DNA from: Orobanche coerulescens
Lineage: Eukaryota; Streptophyta; Magnoliopsida; Lamiales; Orobanchaceae
NCBI GenBank assembly: GCA_033398695.1
Contig: CM065814.1
Span: 107,324,501-107,388,500 of the forward strand
Length of the DNA stretch: 64,000 nucleotides
Direction: 5' to 3'
This document shows, one piece after another, positions 12,001-25,014 of this stretch (position 1 is its first letter; every line of letters begins with the position of its first letter). Below the pieces are notes generated by a model. That model did no database searches and was not told where the DNA came from. It saw nothing but the letters and a program-made list of their open reading frames with translations. A program made the position numbers and the translations under genes.

Positions 12001-12717
12001 CATAAATATAGACCCAGCAAGTGTTTCCGCGTACCGACAGACCAAATTAGAACGGAGCCTTCTCTGCAGCTTCATCTTTCTTTCTGATCTTTGTAAATTG
12101 ATTCAGGATATCTCACATATCCCAAATATGACTGTAGCTCCTTCCTTACTAGCATAACAACCCCCGAAGGTGAGCTTTCTTGTTTTATTGAGTAGAGAAG
12201 ATGTTTCTGTTAAACATTTCCTTTCCGAGTTATGAGTGATGGGTGTTCATAAAAATATTCATCTTTGTGCTATAACGCAATAGCTTCTTAATCCTTGGGT
12301 TGAACCATTCTTGATCTATTAGCTTTCAGATCACATGGTTTTGTTCTTATGGTTGTTACAAACCTAAGGGCATTCTCAATTTTCGCAATTTTTTCCCACC
12401 ATTTAACATTCCTTGTATTTTGAAGAATGTTTCAATAGGGAAGCTTAAAATTTTGCTGTTCTTCGCTCATTTGCATTTATTTTATTTTACTTGTATATAT
12501 TCTTGGTAATATGTCCCTTTTTAGGGGAATTTTGGGAGGAATTATGCCGCTATATATATATATATATCAGGATTTGAACTCCATTTCATATTCAAATGTA
12601 CTGCACTGCATCTGGTTTTCTTGTATTCTGTGAATGCAGTTGAAGTTTGCATTGTTCTGTTTCCTTCTTTTGATTGTTTAGCTTAAACATGTGTTCCACA
12701 ATATATTTATTTCACAG
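12001..12717 (+). promoter_or_regulatory. Promoter core and 5'-UTR intron of the CRPK1-like gene
   Basis: A TATA-type sequence CATAAATATAG lies at 12001-12011, followed by a likely transcribed leader from about 12035. A splice donor (CCCGAAG then GTGAGC, intron starting 12170) and an acceptor (TTATTTCACAG ending 12717) bracket a 548-bp intron in the leader. The second leader exon (12718-12771) leads straight to the ATG. The transcription start is inferred, not seen. Confidence 0.5.
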
Positions 12718-12771
12718 GGCGGGAATACATTGTAAATTGAAGTTCTGATTAGACGTATAGAGACTGGTGTC

Positions 12772-15700
12772 ATGACTTGTTTCACCGTTTGTTTTAGACA
12801 GAAAGTGTCTTCCTCAACTGATCAAACAGTAAATATCAATAAAGGTAGATCCCCAAACTGTCGAAAATCTTAACTAGAATAACTTGCTACTCAGTTCTGC
12901 ACTCATTCCATTATCAAATTTTTTTATAGAATGCCGTTCGACTCATGGCTCTAGACAGTGAATTGCATCAAACCGAACCTCCTGAACTATGAGAATCATT
13001 ATACTTTGCTCAGTAGATGTTTCTTTTTTTTTTTTTTTTTTTTCGCGTGATAGAATGCGAAGTGACCCAGGGAGCAAAGTGCAAAAGAATTTAGTTGAGG
13101 GGGTAAAGTGCAACGAAAGAAAAGGTTTAGTGAGCAAAGTACAAAAAACCTATAGTTCAGGGGGTTTAGTACTCCATCCTTACCACTCGAAGAGACTGCA
13201 TTGGTGAATGTATAATTTTTTATTGATTGCAACGTATAATACACAAAAGAAGTTTTTTGTTACCATTTTGTCCAATTATATCCTAATCTATTAGGATGTG
13301 CGGTTTCTTGGAATTGGAGAAAGTATGGCGATAGAGAGGCAAATGTGACGGGAAAGGATACGGATGGTGGATGGAATCTGATTTTTTTTTTTTTTTTTAA
13401 TCCATGTTATCTTTTAATTTATTTTTCAGGATTTTTCATTTTTCATTTTTTTCTTCTTTACATTCATTCTCTTTTTTTATTTGCTTTTTTCTCTACTTTT
13501 TTCCCTCTTTTTCTCCTTTTATGTTATTTATGTAACGATCATTGACGGTTTCAAAGTTTGATTCATGTTAGCCAACCCCAAATCATTTTGGGACTAAGGC
13601 TTAGATGTTGTATATCCTAATCTATTAGTTGAGAACTAATTTTGGACCACACATATTCACATAAGGGCATGAGATGTACAAAAGTAGAGACTCTTCTATT
13701 TGGAGAAAATCATGTTTTGAAGGTACCCTCTTTAAGTAGGACGGAGGGAGTATAATTTACTAAGAACATAATCCATCCTCTGTAGTATGATATTTACTAA
13801 TGGAATTATAAAAAAAAAAAAAATGAATGCAGAAATTTTGACTCTCCCATATGCTAAGTTGTATAGCTACAAAGAATTAGAAATCGCAACCGAAAACTTT
13901 AATCCGGCAAATAAGATTGGTGAAGGTGGATTTGGTTTGGTATACAAGGTAAATTGTTCACATCATTGTTTCATCCTAACTTTTTGGACTGGATTTCGCT
14001 TTTTTATATTAATCTGATCAAGTTGCATATAAACTTTGTAGGGAAGGCTAGCTGACGGCACCTTAGCAGCAATTAAGGTTCTCTCTGCCCAGTCAGAGCA
14101 AGGAGTACGGGAGTTCTTAAATGAGATAGTGGCAATTTCAGGACTCGAACATGAAAACCTTGTTAAGTTGTATGGTTGCTGCACGGAGGCAGATCAAAGA
14201 ATACTGGTTTACGGCTATCTTGAAAATAATAGCCTTGCTCAGACTCTTTTAAGTAAGCTAAGATTCAAACAAGAGTAGTGTTGATTCAGTCCCTATTATA
14301 TGTTTAGAGGATGCTGAATTAAATTATAATGTAGGATGCGACAGTGATTTGCAGTTTAGTTGGAAAATAAGGTCTAAAATCTGCATAGGAGTCGCACAAG
14401 GGCTCGCATTTCTACATGATGAAGTCCAGCCTCATATTGTTCATAGAGACATTAAAGCAAGTAATATTCTTCTCGACAAAGATTTCACCCCGAAAATTTC
14501 GGATTTTGGTCTGGCGAAGCTTTTCCCAGCCACTATGACTCATATTAGCACGCGTGTTGCTGGAACATTGTAAGTTTGTAAACTCGTTTTAACTTTTATG
14601 TGGTAGTGGAATTGATATTTGGTGAATTTTGGCAAAGGACGAGTTATTATATTGATTATCTTTATAAAGTCGCAAGAACCATTTCAATATGGAAATAGAG
14701 AGATTTGTAAATATATTAATATTTCTTATAAACAAGAGATTCCATTCACCTGCGGTATTTCCCTTTTTTTCAGTTTTTTTTTTTTCTTAATTAATGGTAG
14801 TCTGATTCTTCTTTTTCAGTGGTTACTTGGCTCCCGAGTATGCAATTCGAGGTAAGCTGACACGAAAAGCAGATTTATATAGTTTTGGTGTCCTTCTGTT
14901 AGAAATTGTCAGTGGCAGGTGCAACACAAACAAGAAATTACCAGCCGAAGAACAAAATCTTCTTGAAAGGGTATGAAGAAGCTCTTGGTTTGCCCTTTTT
15001 TTGTAAGTCATGATTATGCTCGAGTAAATTGTTTTTCACTACATGGATACAATCATTCTAGACTCATGTTGATCAGATATATCCGATATTATTGAGAAAT
15101 AATAGGTGCAATTTGTGAAAAAGAAACATATATCAAATGGGTATTTGTACTGTTTGATAGATAACTGAGCTTTTTGTACTTGGGTTTAATCTGAAGTATA
15201 ATATTTGTACTTGGAAAATTCTATAGTCCCTTATTATGGCAATGCTTTATCATTCTGCCTCGACGTTCAAAGTTTAAAAAAGATGCAATGTCTATTAACT
15301 TTTATTCTTCATCCAGTAGTTTTTTGCTTCCATAACTATGGTACCCTTTGGGCACTGGAGATTCCCCTTTATATTATATATATAAAAAAAACACTGTTCT
15401 ATTCACACGTGTCCTTAAACGTTGGGGACCCAATTGTCCTGAGACCTTTGCTACTTGTTTGATGAATGACACATCCAGTATGCAACTCCAAATTCTCCAT
15501 TTCAATTTCCATCTTAAGAACCTCCACATCTTTCCAGGCATGGACACTGTATGACAAAGATATGCTAATTCAGTTGGTGGATGAAGCGCTCGAGGGAGAT
15601 TTCAATACCGACGAGGCTCGCAGATTTGCGAAGATTGGACTTTTGTGCACCCAAGATAAGCCCAGAAACCGTCCAACCATGTCGGCTGTTGCAAAAATGC

Positions 15701-15894
15701 TGAAAGGCGAGATGGATGTGGATAAGGTGACACTAGCATTGCCAGGCTTACTGACAGAGCTAATGGCTCTTAGGAATTCAAGCAATGCACCATCAGAAGG
15801 GTCGGGAACACAAGATAAGTCCTCTTTGTCTGGTAGCACGAGCATGTCATATGGAACCATGACTTTTTCTTCTATATATGATCGAAGTAATTGA
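12772..15894 (+). CDS. CRPK1: CRPK1-like receptor-like cytoplasmic protein kinase
   Basis: Six exons join in frame: 12772-12844, 13833-13948, 14042-14252, 14335-14569, 14820-14970 and 15538-15894 (1143 nt, 380 aa), all with GT/AG borders. The protein is a Ser/Thr kinase without signal peptide or membrane span. It has a glycine loop GEGGFG (54-59), catalytic Lys75, helix-C Glu91, HRD (170-172, followed by IKASN), DFG (190-192), activation segment ending APE (216-218), and a Ser-rich tail after about residue 330. The MTCF start, the KLYSYKEL entry and the length match the Arabidopsis cold-responsive kinase CRPK1 and its close relatives. CRPK1 is reported to act at the plasma membrane and phosphorylate 14-3-3 proteins in cold signalling; transfer of that role here is inferred. 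An N-terminal Cys at position 3 could be lipidated. Intron 1 carries two transposon fragments that do not touch splice sites. Confidence 0.93.
12978..13164. mobile_element. MITE-like inverted repeat in CRPK1 intron 1
   Basis: The ends CCTCCTGAACTAT (12978) and ATAGTTCAGGGGG (13152-13164) are inverted, and TACTTTGCTC recurs inverted as GAGCAAAGTAC further in. The unit also contains the GCAAAGTGCA word repeated in the right half. Superfamily not determined. Confidence 0.55.
13295..13612 (+). mobile_element. 3' fragment of a non-LTR retrotransposon (RTE-like)
   Basis: It begins in a remnant of the LINE C-terminus (reading [10 protein letters not shown] in one frame), runs through a T-rich 3' UTR and ends near CCCAAATCATTTTGGGACTAAG, the style of 3' end common on plant RTE-type LINEs. 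The same sequence occurs inverted at 36092-36535, with shared TTTAATTTATTTTTCAGGAT and TAACGATCATTGACGGTTTC words. It sits inside CRPK1 intron 1 and is 5'-truncated. Confidence 0.65.
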
Positions 15895-16216
15895 ATCGAG
15901 TCTTGTGGCGGATAGAGAAAGAAGAAAATATCTTTTTATCATAGGGTGTTTGTCTTTCCACCCTCGAGTATTAGTTTAATTATGGAAACACCCATGTATA
16001 TTTTAATATTACTAATATTTCCCTTGAGGTATTACAAACACTCTTCTGTAATTGTTTAAAAAGTTTACCATCTTAACTAGGGGGCAACTTGTTTTTTAAG
16101 GGGGCAATTCGTAAAACCGAAGCATTATGTCTGGAGGGTATATGTAGTTCGAAAGATAATGGGGTTCTTTTTAGTGATTAGGCTAATCATCAATAGTACT
16201 ATTTGTAATTATACCC

Positions 16217-16218
<2 letters not shown>

Positions 16219-16283
<65 letters not shown>

Positions 16284-16548
16284 AAAGTGATCATATGAGG
16301 ATGAGATTTATTTTGAGAAATAAGAATACATTTTACCCTTTGATTGCATGTGATGGATGATCCGGATTGTGTGATATTTGGAATGTTTTTTAATTAATGA
16401 CTGATTCCTCATTTGGTAAATTGATAATTAATTTATGAAAATGATCTTTCTCCCCATTTCATGCATTTAATTTGGATCATAAAACTAGTTAAATCAATGT
16501 ATGGATGTATTCTTATTTGTTAACTAAAAATCTATTCTCACCAGATAT
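16219..16548. mobile_element. (CT)n/(TA)n microsatellite and adjoining MITE
   Basis: A (CT)n tract (16219-16241) runs into a (TA)n tract (to about 16280). From 16281 to 16548 the ends are inverted versions of each other: AAATAAGAATACAT near 16318-16332 and ATGTATTCTTATTTGTTAA near 16507-16525 reversed. A second (TA)n follows at 16547-16560. This is a small AT-rich MITE inserted in, or bounded by, a TA microsatellite. Confidence 0.5.
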
Positions 16549-16560
16549 ATATATATATAT

Positions 16561-17312
16561 AATCTTGCGTCCTCTGAAAACACTACTTATAACGGTGATA
16601 TGGGATGTTTTGTACATATGTCTTTACAAGTTTGATTATTGGGTTATAGAGTTCCATTCGTTGTGTAATAGTGGGTATACTTTTTGGGTGTAGCTTTTGG
16701 AGGTCTGAGTTATTGTGTCTTCAAAGTGCAGTTAGTAATTTAGGTCGTGAAAACTGGATGGGATTTATTTATTATCTAATGACCATTTGACAATACGTCT
16801 TCGTATATAAGGAATCAAAATGGTTCATAGACTGCATATCTATCGGATATTCCTCTAATCTTTTCCTGAAGATGAAGTTAGGACAAGAAATCGATGGAAA
16901 AAAAGAAGCACAAATATTGTACTTGGCCTTAGTCTCATGGCTAATCATTCATTTTACTGCTTCACGCGAACGGCCGAAGAAAATTCACGTGCGCAGGATC
17001 TATTTAACAGCAAGCTTATATCAGAAAACTACGGATATAGCTCTTTTTATACTGTGTGGGTGATATTTTATGCTACATCATATGTATGTACATTTTGGAT
17101 TAATGGATGGATGGATGCTGAGAGCATCTCCATTCCTTGAAGTTTATTTTTAGCTGACCTCAAATCTAGTTTAAAATGAATTTTGAGAGATGAGAATGGA
17201 AAATTAACAGTGATGTGATGTTTAGTCATGATTTCTCATGTTAAGCAAGTAAGTTTAATGAATTTTTAACTATTGTGGCTGCCCTCAATTAACTTGACTA
17301 AGTACTGAGGCT
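16561..17312. other. No gene recognised
   Basis: AT-rich DNA with short unrelated frames only. Bases 15895-16218 are the probable 3' UTR and flank of the kinase gene. Confidence 0.45.
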
Positions 17313-17973
17313 TAGGGGTGGACTTGGTTCCATTCTATTCGGTTTTTGATCGAAACCGGGAATCGAACCAAATATTCGGTTTCGGTTTGGTTTGGTTCTT
17401 TTTGAAGTTCGGTTCGGTTAAGTTCGGTTTTATAAATATTCGGTTCAGTTTCGATTTGTTTGATGTTTTTTTGGTTCTTCACAATATAAATTCAAATATT
17501 ATATTCAATAGAATAAGTTATATATAACAACAAGTCAACAAGAGTTATATATATGTTCAAGATAAAAGTTAGAGTTGCATAGTAATCTACAAATATTTCA
17601 AAACATATAACAATCGTAAATCATAGTAGCTCATTCTCTTAATCTAAATTAATTGAATCACAAATTACATGAGCATATTATCGGTCCTCCTTGGACCCAT
17701 GAAGGTTTTACAAAAGGAAAATAGATTATACTAAAATTCGAAACACACAAAAATCACAAAAACAATGTCATTTTAGTATGTTGAAATTTGACTTCGGTCC
17801 ATTTCGGTCCGGTTTAGTTCCGTTTGACCCCGAATCGAGAACCGAACCAAATTAGTTCGGTTCGGTTATGTTTTTTCGTTTTTTGGCTCGGTCTTCTTTG
17901 GTTTTGGTTTCCCGGTTCTTTTTTCGGGTTTTTTCGGTTCGGTCTTCGATTTTCGGTTCCGAAATGCCACCCA
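17313..17973. repeat. hAT-like element rich in CGGTTCGG motifs
   Basis: It starts TAGGGGTGG and ends with the inverted CCACCCA. Both subterminal regions (17330-17450 and 17790-17960) are dense in GGTTCGG/CGGTTTTG words in mirrored orientation, with an AT-rich centre. This architecture matches plant non-autonomous hAT elements. I do not see a clean target duplication, so the ends are approximate. Confidence 0.5.
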
Positions 17974-17989
17974 ACTGCTGTAAATAAGC

Positions 17990-18118
17990 TAAGGTGAGCT
18001 TGAATTGGCCCTGGCTCTAGCTCAGCTTGAAAAAGAAAAAATAGTTCAGCAAGGTAAGGTGAGCTTGAACTGGCTTTGGCTCTAGCTCATCTTGAAAAAA
18101 AAAAATAGTTTAACTAGG
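17990..18118. repeat. Two-copy tandem repeat, about 64-bp unit
   Basis: Both units start TAAGGTGAGCTTGAA and share TGGCTCTAGCTCA, CTTGAAAAA and AATAGTT. The second unit begins at 18054. Confidence 0.75.
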
Positions 18119-18527
18119 TAAATTTTTACTAAGCTTGAGTTGGGACACTAGAGTAAAACTTTTGTGCTTGAATTCGAGTCTGCTCTAACTCGAACCTTTT
18201 TTTCAGAAATATATAGTAAGAAGTCAAAAAGGTATAAAAATGATAGCCCAGTTAGATTGGCTCGATGAACCATCAAACTAATAATAAGTGACCTCGAACT
18301 TGGTTAAAATCGAGTCCGAGTCGGGCTTTGAGTGAGTTACTTATGAGCGGCTTGCTAGCAACTTAGTCTCATTAACAATGCTAATAGATACTTGGTTAAT
18401 TAATAAGTTAAATGAATGTGTTATATTTTAAATTGACACAAAATTATCGGACTTGGTTAGATGCTACACGCCGCGTAGAATTGGTGTGTAGTCAGGTAAA
18501 GCTTGGTCCAACTCCATTGTTTTGGAT

Positions 18528-19245
18528 TAGGGTTATAAACGAATTTAATCGAAGCGAAGCAAATATTATTGTACTCGATTCATATATGTGAAATTATTTG
18601 GACTCTTCAATTCGAAACTACCATCAAATGTCAAAGGTTGATTCGAATTTGATTTGATATGGATATGCAAATATATTTTTACTCGATTCGAAATTTGATT
18701 CTTTTTTTATATTTTTCCAATTGAATTACTTCAAAACATAACTATAAATTAATATAATAAATATATAGTATGTACTAAAAATATATATTTGATAGATGTA
18801 TTATAGACAAATAATCTATACTTTTATGTATATATATTATAATATAATAAAATTATATCTAATAAGTATATACATTATATATAAAGATATTTTACTCTGT
18901 CCCCATAAACATGCCAAAGTAAAAGTTGCACGTATATTAAGAAATTCTAATAAAGTGTATTGTGATTTGAAATAGGGTCCCATATTTTGGGTAGTGATAT
19001 AAGAGTTTATGTCCAAAAATGAAAAGACATGTTTTTAAGGAACGAACCGAAAATGAAACTAGACATATTTTTAAGGGATGGAGGGAGTATTATATAAATG
19101 AATAGAATATTCAAAATATCCTAAGAATATTATATGAATATAAAGAATAATTCTTATTTGAGTCTGAATTCGAATTTTTCGAATTTGAATCTAGATACAC
19201 GAATTCTAATTGCGACCAAAATAATTTGATTTTTTTACAACCCTA
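18528..19245. repeat. hAT-like element with nested Stowaway-like MITE
   Basis: The ends TAGGGTTATAAAC and (reversed) TAGGGTTGTAAAAA are inverted repeats. Subterminal AATTCGAA/TTCGAATT words occur on both sides. Inside, 18895-19087 is a separate Stowaway-like MITE (CTCTGTCCCCATAAACATG to an inverted GGGATGGAGGGAG end, flanked by TA). No exact 8-bp duplication is visible for the outer element. Confidence 0.5.
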
Positions 19246-20326
19246 GTGTGGACTTGATTGAATCCATTTGATAAATTTCGCATGTTTTCTTGAAATTGTA
19301 ACAGTTTGACTTTCAAACTTGTCAATGCACAATTAGATTTAATAAAATCTTAAATTATTAGTTAATGAATATTATAAAAATAATATTTTGAAAATATATA
19401 TTCTGAAATAGAAAAGAATCGTGAACTTTAGCAGGTGAAAATTATTCTGAAATATATAATTGAAAGAGGGGGTAAATGTCGTGAACTTAGAAGAGGAAAG
19501 AATTATGTCCTAAAAAGGAAAAAAAAAATTGTTGTGGACAAGATGAATGAATTATATGAAGATAATGTGTACGATTAGATGAATGAACAACGTCTGGTGC
19601 AGTCCTAGCTCATTTTCCTCCCTCGCGAGCTAAGTCAGCCTCGAGTAATGGTACATGTGTGTGTGCTTGTGTTGGCAAGATTGAGTGTTTGTTCAACAAA
19701 AACTGTCAACTGAGATCACCGTTCATCTAGAATGTAGCCACCCACATTGAATGATTGTTTCAAAAAGACCTTTGAGGCGAGGACGTCTAGTATTTTCTTT
19801 GTGATTATGACAACTACATGAAAAATTGTAGATCTTTTAGCCCATCACTTAAGAATATTGTTATTACCATATGGTTCATGCTCTAATTCTCCCAAATCAA
19901 AAGTAGTAAATTAATTTTCAAGTTCTTGATATGCATTACTTTGGTACCTTGTTCGTTTTCAGCCTGTACGATAATTCTTCTTAAGGCATTTTATTCACCA
20001 AGATATGGAATAGCAAAACCAAAAAAAAATTGACCACTACTACTAGAATGAGTGTTAACATGAGAATAACTCATACCAATATCAAAAATACTATTATAAT
20101 TACAAGTATATTCGCGATCAGATAAATAAGTGTGGGACTTTGAACATAATCGCTAGGATTTGGAGTACTACAATCACAAAAGGAAACAAAGATTTGTAGT
20201 AAAGTTTAAGCGATTTTAGCAAATATTCTTTTCTAACGTGAGGATCTAAAAATTTAGCAACTAAAAAGGTAGAAAGAATATACAAAAGGAATATTTTAAC
20301 TAATATGACGATATATTTGGGCCTCC
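19246..20326. other. No gene recognised
   Basis: AT-rich intergenic DNA. No frame with recognisable motif, no clear repeat ends. Confidence 0.45.
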
Positions 20327-20889
20327 TGAAAACCCGTTATAAGAAACTCGGTTCTTAGCAGACTCTCCGACCTCTCGATTCATGGGAGGTCGGGCAGGTT
20401 GAACACCCCGACGAGGGGAGTCTCTTCATAAAAGAGTCCGAGCTCTGTGTCTGCACCCCGAGCTTCAAGTCTGTGCTCCGAGATCGTAGCTCAAGATTTA
20501 AATGTCATTAAGACGAGCGAGGAAGAGCCCTGGTCTATAAGCATAAAATCTATGAAAAACTGGGATTTTACCACCATGACAAAAATCCCGGGTATCTAGG
20601 GATTGACGGCCGCAGCCAGATCCCGGAGATCTGGGATCCCCCTTAGTTTAGGAGCAGAATCTTAGGAATAGGCTTCTCCCCCCGTCTATAAATAGGAGAG
20701 AAGTTGTCCATCATAAAGGCTAAGCAACCAGAATACACACACTTCTTGATTACATCTTTGGGTTTTTCCTAGAGCTTATCCTTACCTGAGCACCGGAGAG
20801 ACCTAAGCCGAAAATATTTCCCGCGGTTTCTTAGCTCAAGCTTCTAAGAATAACCTGATTCTTGGTGGCCGATCAGTTCGGTAACATCA
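20327..20889 (+). repeat. 5' LTR of a Ty3/gypsy-like element
   Basis: A GC-richer block contains a TATA-type CTATAAATAGGAG at about 20686 and downstream leader-like sequence. It ends just before TGACGCCGTTTGTGGGAA (20892), a primer-binding-site-type sequence common in plant gypsy elements. The left boundary is approximate because no 3' LTR is present to align. Confidence 0.6.
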
Positions 20890-20953
20890 AGTGACGCCGT
20901 TTGTGGGAACCGTGGCATCGAGTCACCCCCATAGTGAAGTCGTGGGATTAATA

Positions 20954-22134
20954 ATGGCGGAAGAAGAATCAGTTCACAAAAAGATCGGAGAACTAGTACC
21001 TAGAAATTTAGAAGAGCAGTCAACACCAGGTGGGAGAATAATTCCATTAAAAACAACCACCACCCCAGACAGAGAGGAAACTACACCTACCACGATCACC
21101 TTGACGAAAGAGGCATTGTCCGACATCACCACCAGAGCGATTCAGAAAAGCCAGGGGGCCGACAAACAAAGAATGCCCCAAAAGATAATAATACATATCC
21201 TCTCCGATAAGACAGGGGATATCGGCCAACAGGAAGAACATAGAGCAAGCTACCCAAGGGTGTCAGAGCGATCTAGACAGGACAAAATAATGGACCCAAT
21301 CATATCCAGCATGCATAGTGAGTTAGAAGATCTGTGTCAGAAGGTCGCAGGGAAGGACTCGGGAAATTACCGAGGCCCTTACTTCTTAGAAAAAATATTG
21401 AAGCCGAACTCCCTTATGGATTTAGGGAGCTCACCTTCACCTATGATGGGCTTTCTGATCCTACCAGACACTTTTATGGGTTCGGAAACATGGCAGTACT
21501 ACACTGATACTCCAATCACGTGAGTTTCAGGGTGTTCTTAGCCACACAAATAGAATCAGCTCAAGATTGGTTCCACCAGATACCATCGAGAATGATTACC
21601 ATCTTCCAAGCCTTTAGCTCAGCATTCTTAACCCACTTTTCAAGCGCCAGAGCCCATCACAAAACATTTATGTCTTTATGCAGTATCAAACAGTACTCTT
21701 GAGAGGCGTTGAGGGCTTATGTAACCCAATTTACAAAAACATGTTTGGAAGTACTCTCGTCATCTGAAGAAGTAAAGGCGAGTGCCTTGACGCAGGGGTT
21801 GCAGGCAGGTCTGATTCGCACATCTCTAGGTAAAAATTCCTCCCGAGCCTATGATGAGGTCCTAGCTCGATGTTCCAAATACATCAACGTCGAAGAATCT
21901 GGGATAGACATGGAAGAATCGCAAGGAAGTCACGAAGTAAGGGAAGGAGGAACTAGTAGGGTGGTACAACACGAGGTATTCCAGAGAAGGTCAGATAGAA
22001 ACAATGATCGTAGAAAGAATGAAATCAATCCCGGTCTGAAACGGACAAGGTTTGACCAATATAGCCCATTGACGATGATGAGGGCGCAAGTCTTAGAGGC
22101 GGTAGAGAGTAAGATGGGCAAGGTTATTGATTGA
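20954..22134 (+). pseudogene. Broken Ty3/gypsy gag
   Basis: The first ATG after the primer-binding site is at 20954 (MAEEE). A retrotransposon-gag domain is readable: a YDGLSDPTRHFYGF block near 21440, then AQDWFHQIPS, FSSAFLTHFSSAR, and LRAYVTQFTK after an in-frame TGA (21700-21702). The frame changes once before 21520. Downstream is an acidic and basic tail but no zinc knuckle, and the element stops at about 22140 with no protease, RT or integrase. This is therefore a truncated copy. Confidence 0.75.
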
Positions 22135-22686
22135 CCCACACCTCATTTCAATGGACATACCCAGCAGAGGTTAGAGCTTTACTAATGACAAATACACTAG
22201 CGCACATTGTTACTCTACTTTAGCGTGCGCTAAGCCTTCTGCACAATGGTTCAGCTGTGCAGCCTGGTCAGTCCGAACAAGCCCCAGACGACATAAAACT
22301 CGAAGATTAACAATATATTATGAAACGTTTACGAAGGGCGTCAAAATACGAACTCAAGCGCTAAATAAACACGTGATCCCGACCACCCGAGGATACGGAA
22401 AAATGAATACGAAATCATACGCGTAAAACTTTAGGAAATTACAAAACGGTCCAGACGTTCGGAAAACACGATTCGGGGTCGAACAATGATACCAAAGCCC
22501 ACAACACATCTGAAAATATTAAACAAACTTGTAGAAATATCGAAACGACAGTTTCAATCAAGATTTGCCAAAATCGAACCTAAATGCAGAAAAGTCGCAA
22601 TATTTCACGGATTCAACTAAAACGGCCTCGAAACTTGTTCAAATAGCAAAAGTGCAGAATGAGATAATTTCAAAATATCGAAATGG
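22135..22686. other. No gene recognised
   Basis: Sequence rich in CGAAA/AAACG words between the truncated gypsy gag and the truncated copia element. It resembles LTR or leader DNA in composition, but I see no paired copy. Confidence 0.35.
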
Positions 22687-24426
22687 TCACAAGTGAGTCG
22701 CCAAAAATGGAAAAGCACTAAAAGTGAAAATTACCAAAAGTAGAAATGTACGGATATTACATGTTGTCTCAATGTGATAACCATTTCGATGTATATCTTT
22801 GAAACTCAAAAGATTTCTCTTAGATCTGGTGGAAAACATTGCATCATTAATAATAAATTGTGTACCATTATGTAACATTATATTTGCTCTTCCGGAGCCC
22901 TCAATAAGATCTGATGCACCGGATATTGTATTTACATTAGCTTTGGCTAATGTTAAATGCGAAAGATATTTTTGATTTTTCAGAATTATATGTGTTGTTG
23001 CACTATCCGCCAAACAAAATGATTCTTCATATTTTATAACACATGATGAGAGGCTGCTGGCCATATTCTTCACAAATGAACATATAAATAAAGATTAGAG
23101 ATATAATATTCCAAATATTTATTCATGATAAAATAAAATTACATAATATGCTTAAAATTGAGCCAATTATTTTAAAGTTCAAACACAAATACTCAGCACC
23201 AAAGTAAAGCCTTATTACACAATTAATTATAAAGCAAGGTCTTATTACATAATTTAATTATTATTGAACTCATCGTCACCAAATTTGACTATCTCCACAT
23301 TGACATCTTCAAAGAAATCACCGATTTGCAAGTGAGTAAGGCCCGAATGATCAACTTGATCTCTACCTCCAAGGTGTGCTTCAAGATGGGCCATTCCCAA
23401 AAGATCATTTTGTTCAGTGAAGTTAGTTTCAACATCTTTTAAAGAGGCCTGGTAAAGGTCAACAAGGTGTTTGGAGGTACGACATGGATGGATCTAATGA
23501 ATTTTCATCCCACACCGGTGACAAGTATATCAACCCTTTAACCATCGTACTACCCTTATTTTTCTCCTCATTTTTTGTCCACTTCTGGTGGTGAAGTTTC
23601 CTTTTAAAGTATGAGAAATTTTGGTGATTATGACCTTGATCACGCCCAAAACCACGTCCACGGGCATGTCCACGACCACGTCCAAATCCACGCCCACGTC
23701 CACGTCTGTTTATTTTGTTCATATTCATTACTAGTCACAACATTCACTTCAGGGAATGGTGTTGACCAGTTGGACGTGCTTGGTAGTTTTTCATCAAGAG
23801 CTCATTATTTTGTTCAGCAAGAAGTAAAACTGAAATAATTTCAGAATATTTAGTGAATCTTCATTCACGATATTGCTGCTGCAGAAGCATATTATTGGCA
23901 TGAAAAGTGGAGTAGGTTTTCTCCAACATATCTTTATCAGTGATATTTTCACCGCATAACTTCAATTGAGAAGTGATCTTAAACATTACGGAATTATACT
24001 CGCTTACACTTTTCTAATCTTGCAACCGTAAATGCATCTAATCATAGCGAGCTTCAGGTAGTATCACTGTTTTCTGGTGGTCATAGCTTTTGATGCAGCA
24101 AGCGGAAGCGTATACGTATTAATCCGTTGATTCTTAGAATATCCGGATGAATACACAAACCTGATTAATGTTTAATCCCGTTGATTCGATATGAATACCG
24201 GAAGAACAACGATAAAAACACGAACAAAGGGATAAAACCCAATATATTTCTATTTCATCCCAAGCTCCCTCACAAATGATCCTAAGACCCCTATTTATAA
24301 CATAAACCTAGGGTTTAAAGCGTGTAAGCCCTAAAAGCCCGACCCATTAACAACTAATTAAAACATAATTGAAACCCTAAACAATAGGATATAAATAATA
24401 ATATAAATACAATCTAATCTCCATCA

Positions 24427-24824
24427 TTCTCTCCCTCTTTGAAAAGATTCGTCCTCGAATCAACGAATCTAATCTCCAAGAAGATAACCGATTCGACAAC
24501 ACGCTCATCTTCAGGAAAATCGAAATCAATTAACTCCACACGATCTTTGACTTCAAACACATCGGCGGTTCGGACGTGCCCTAAAGTCTTGAGACGATAG
24601 AAAAATTGCGGTTCTTGAGAAGTGGCAAAATGGCTATCCTTGGCTATAAAAAAATTATAGCTATTAATTCTAGGCCAAAAATTAAGTTCTTCCCCATCAA
24701 AATAAGCGGTGTACGTTAACTCAAGTGGCCCAATAAACTGATTAACATCCAGAGGCCTTTTTCCACCAATAGAGTGCTTAGGCCCAAGATGCTTTTCAAT
24801 CACCAAAAAAAAGAAAAGACCCAA
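24427..24824 (-). CDS. Unassigned open frame in the young LTR element
   Basis: A minus-strand frame starting at 24824 runs almost to the LTR (stop at 24414, just inside it), about 136 codons. Visible features are an IEKHLGPKHSIGGKRPLD stretch, aromatic-rich LNFWPRINSYNFF and an acidic C-terminal third (DFDFPEDERVVES) ending SRTNLFKEGEN, whose last codons are made by the polypurine tract. I recognise no domain. It may be a captured host-exon fragment or the remnant of the ancestral polyprotein's C-terminus; the position directly before the polypurine tract favours the latter. Confidence 0.3.
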
Positions 24825-25014
24825 CTGGTATTAGGGCATCGCGGCTGAAAATTTCCGCATCATCTTCAACAAGTGTAGAAGGGCGGAACCCCGACGGTTC
24901 TTTTCTTGCCGTGGCGGACTGGAGGCAAAAGGTGTCGTCGTGAATGGCGGTCAATCTGTGCGTCGGTCTGCGGCGATGGACGGCGAGATTGGGCGACCGT
25001 GTCGTCGCTGTTGG

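Noticed and set aside
13787..14017. Separate small kinase-like ORF
   Set aside because: It is CRPK1 exon 2 with intron read-through on both sides.
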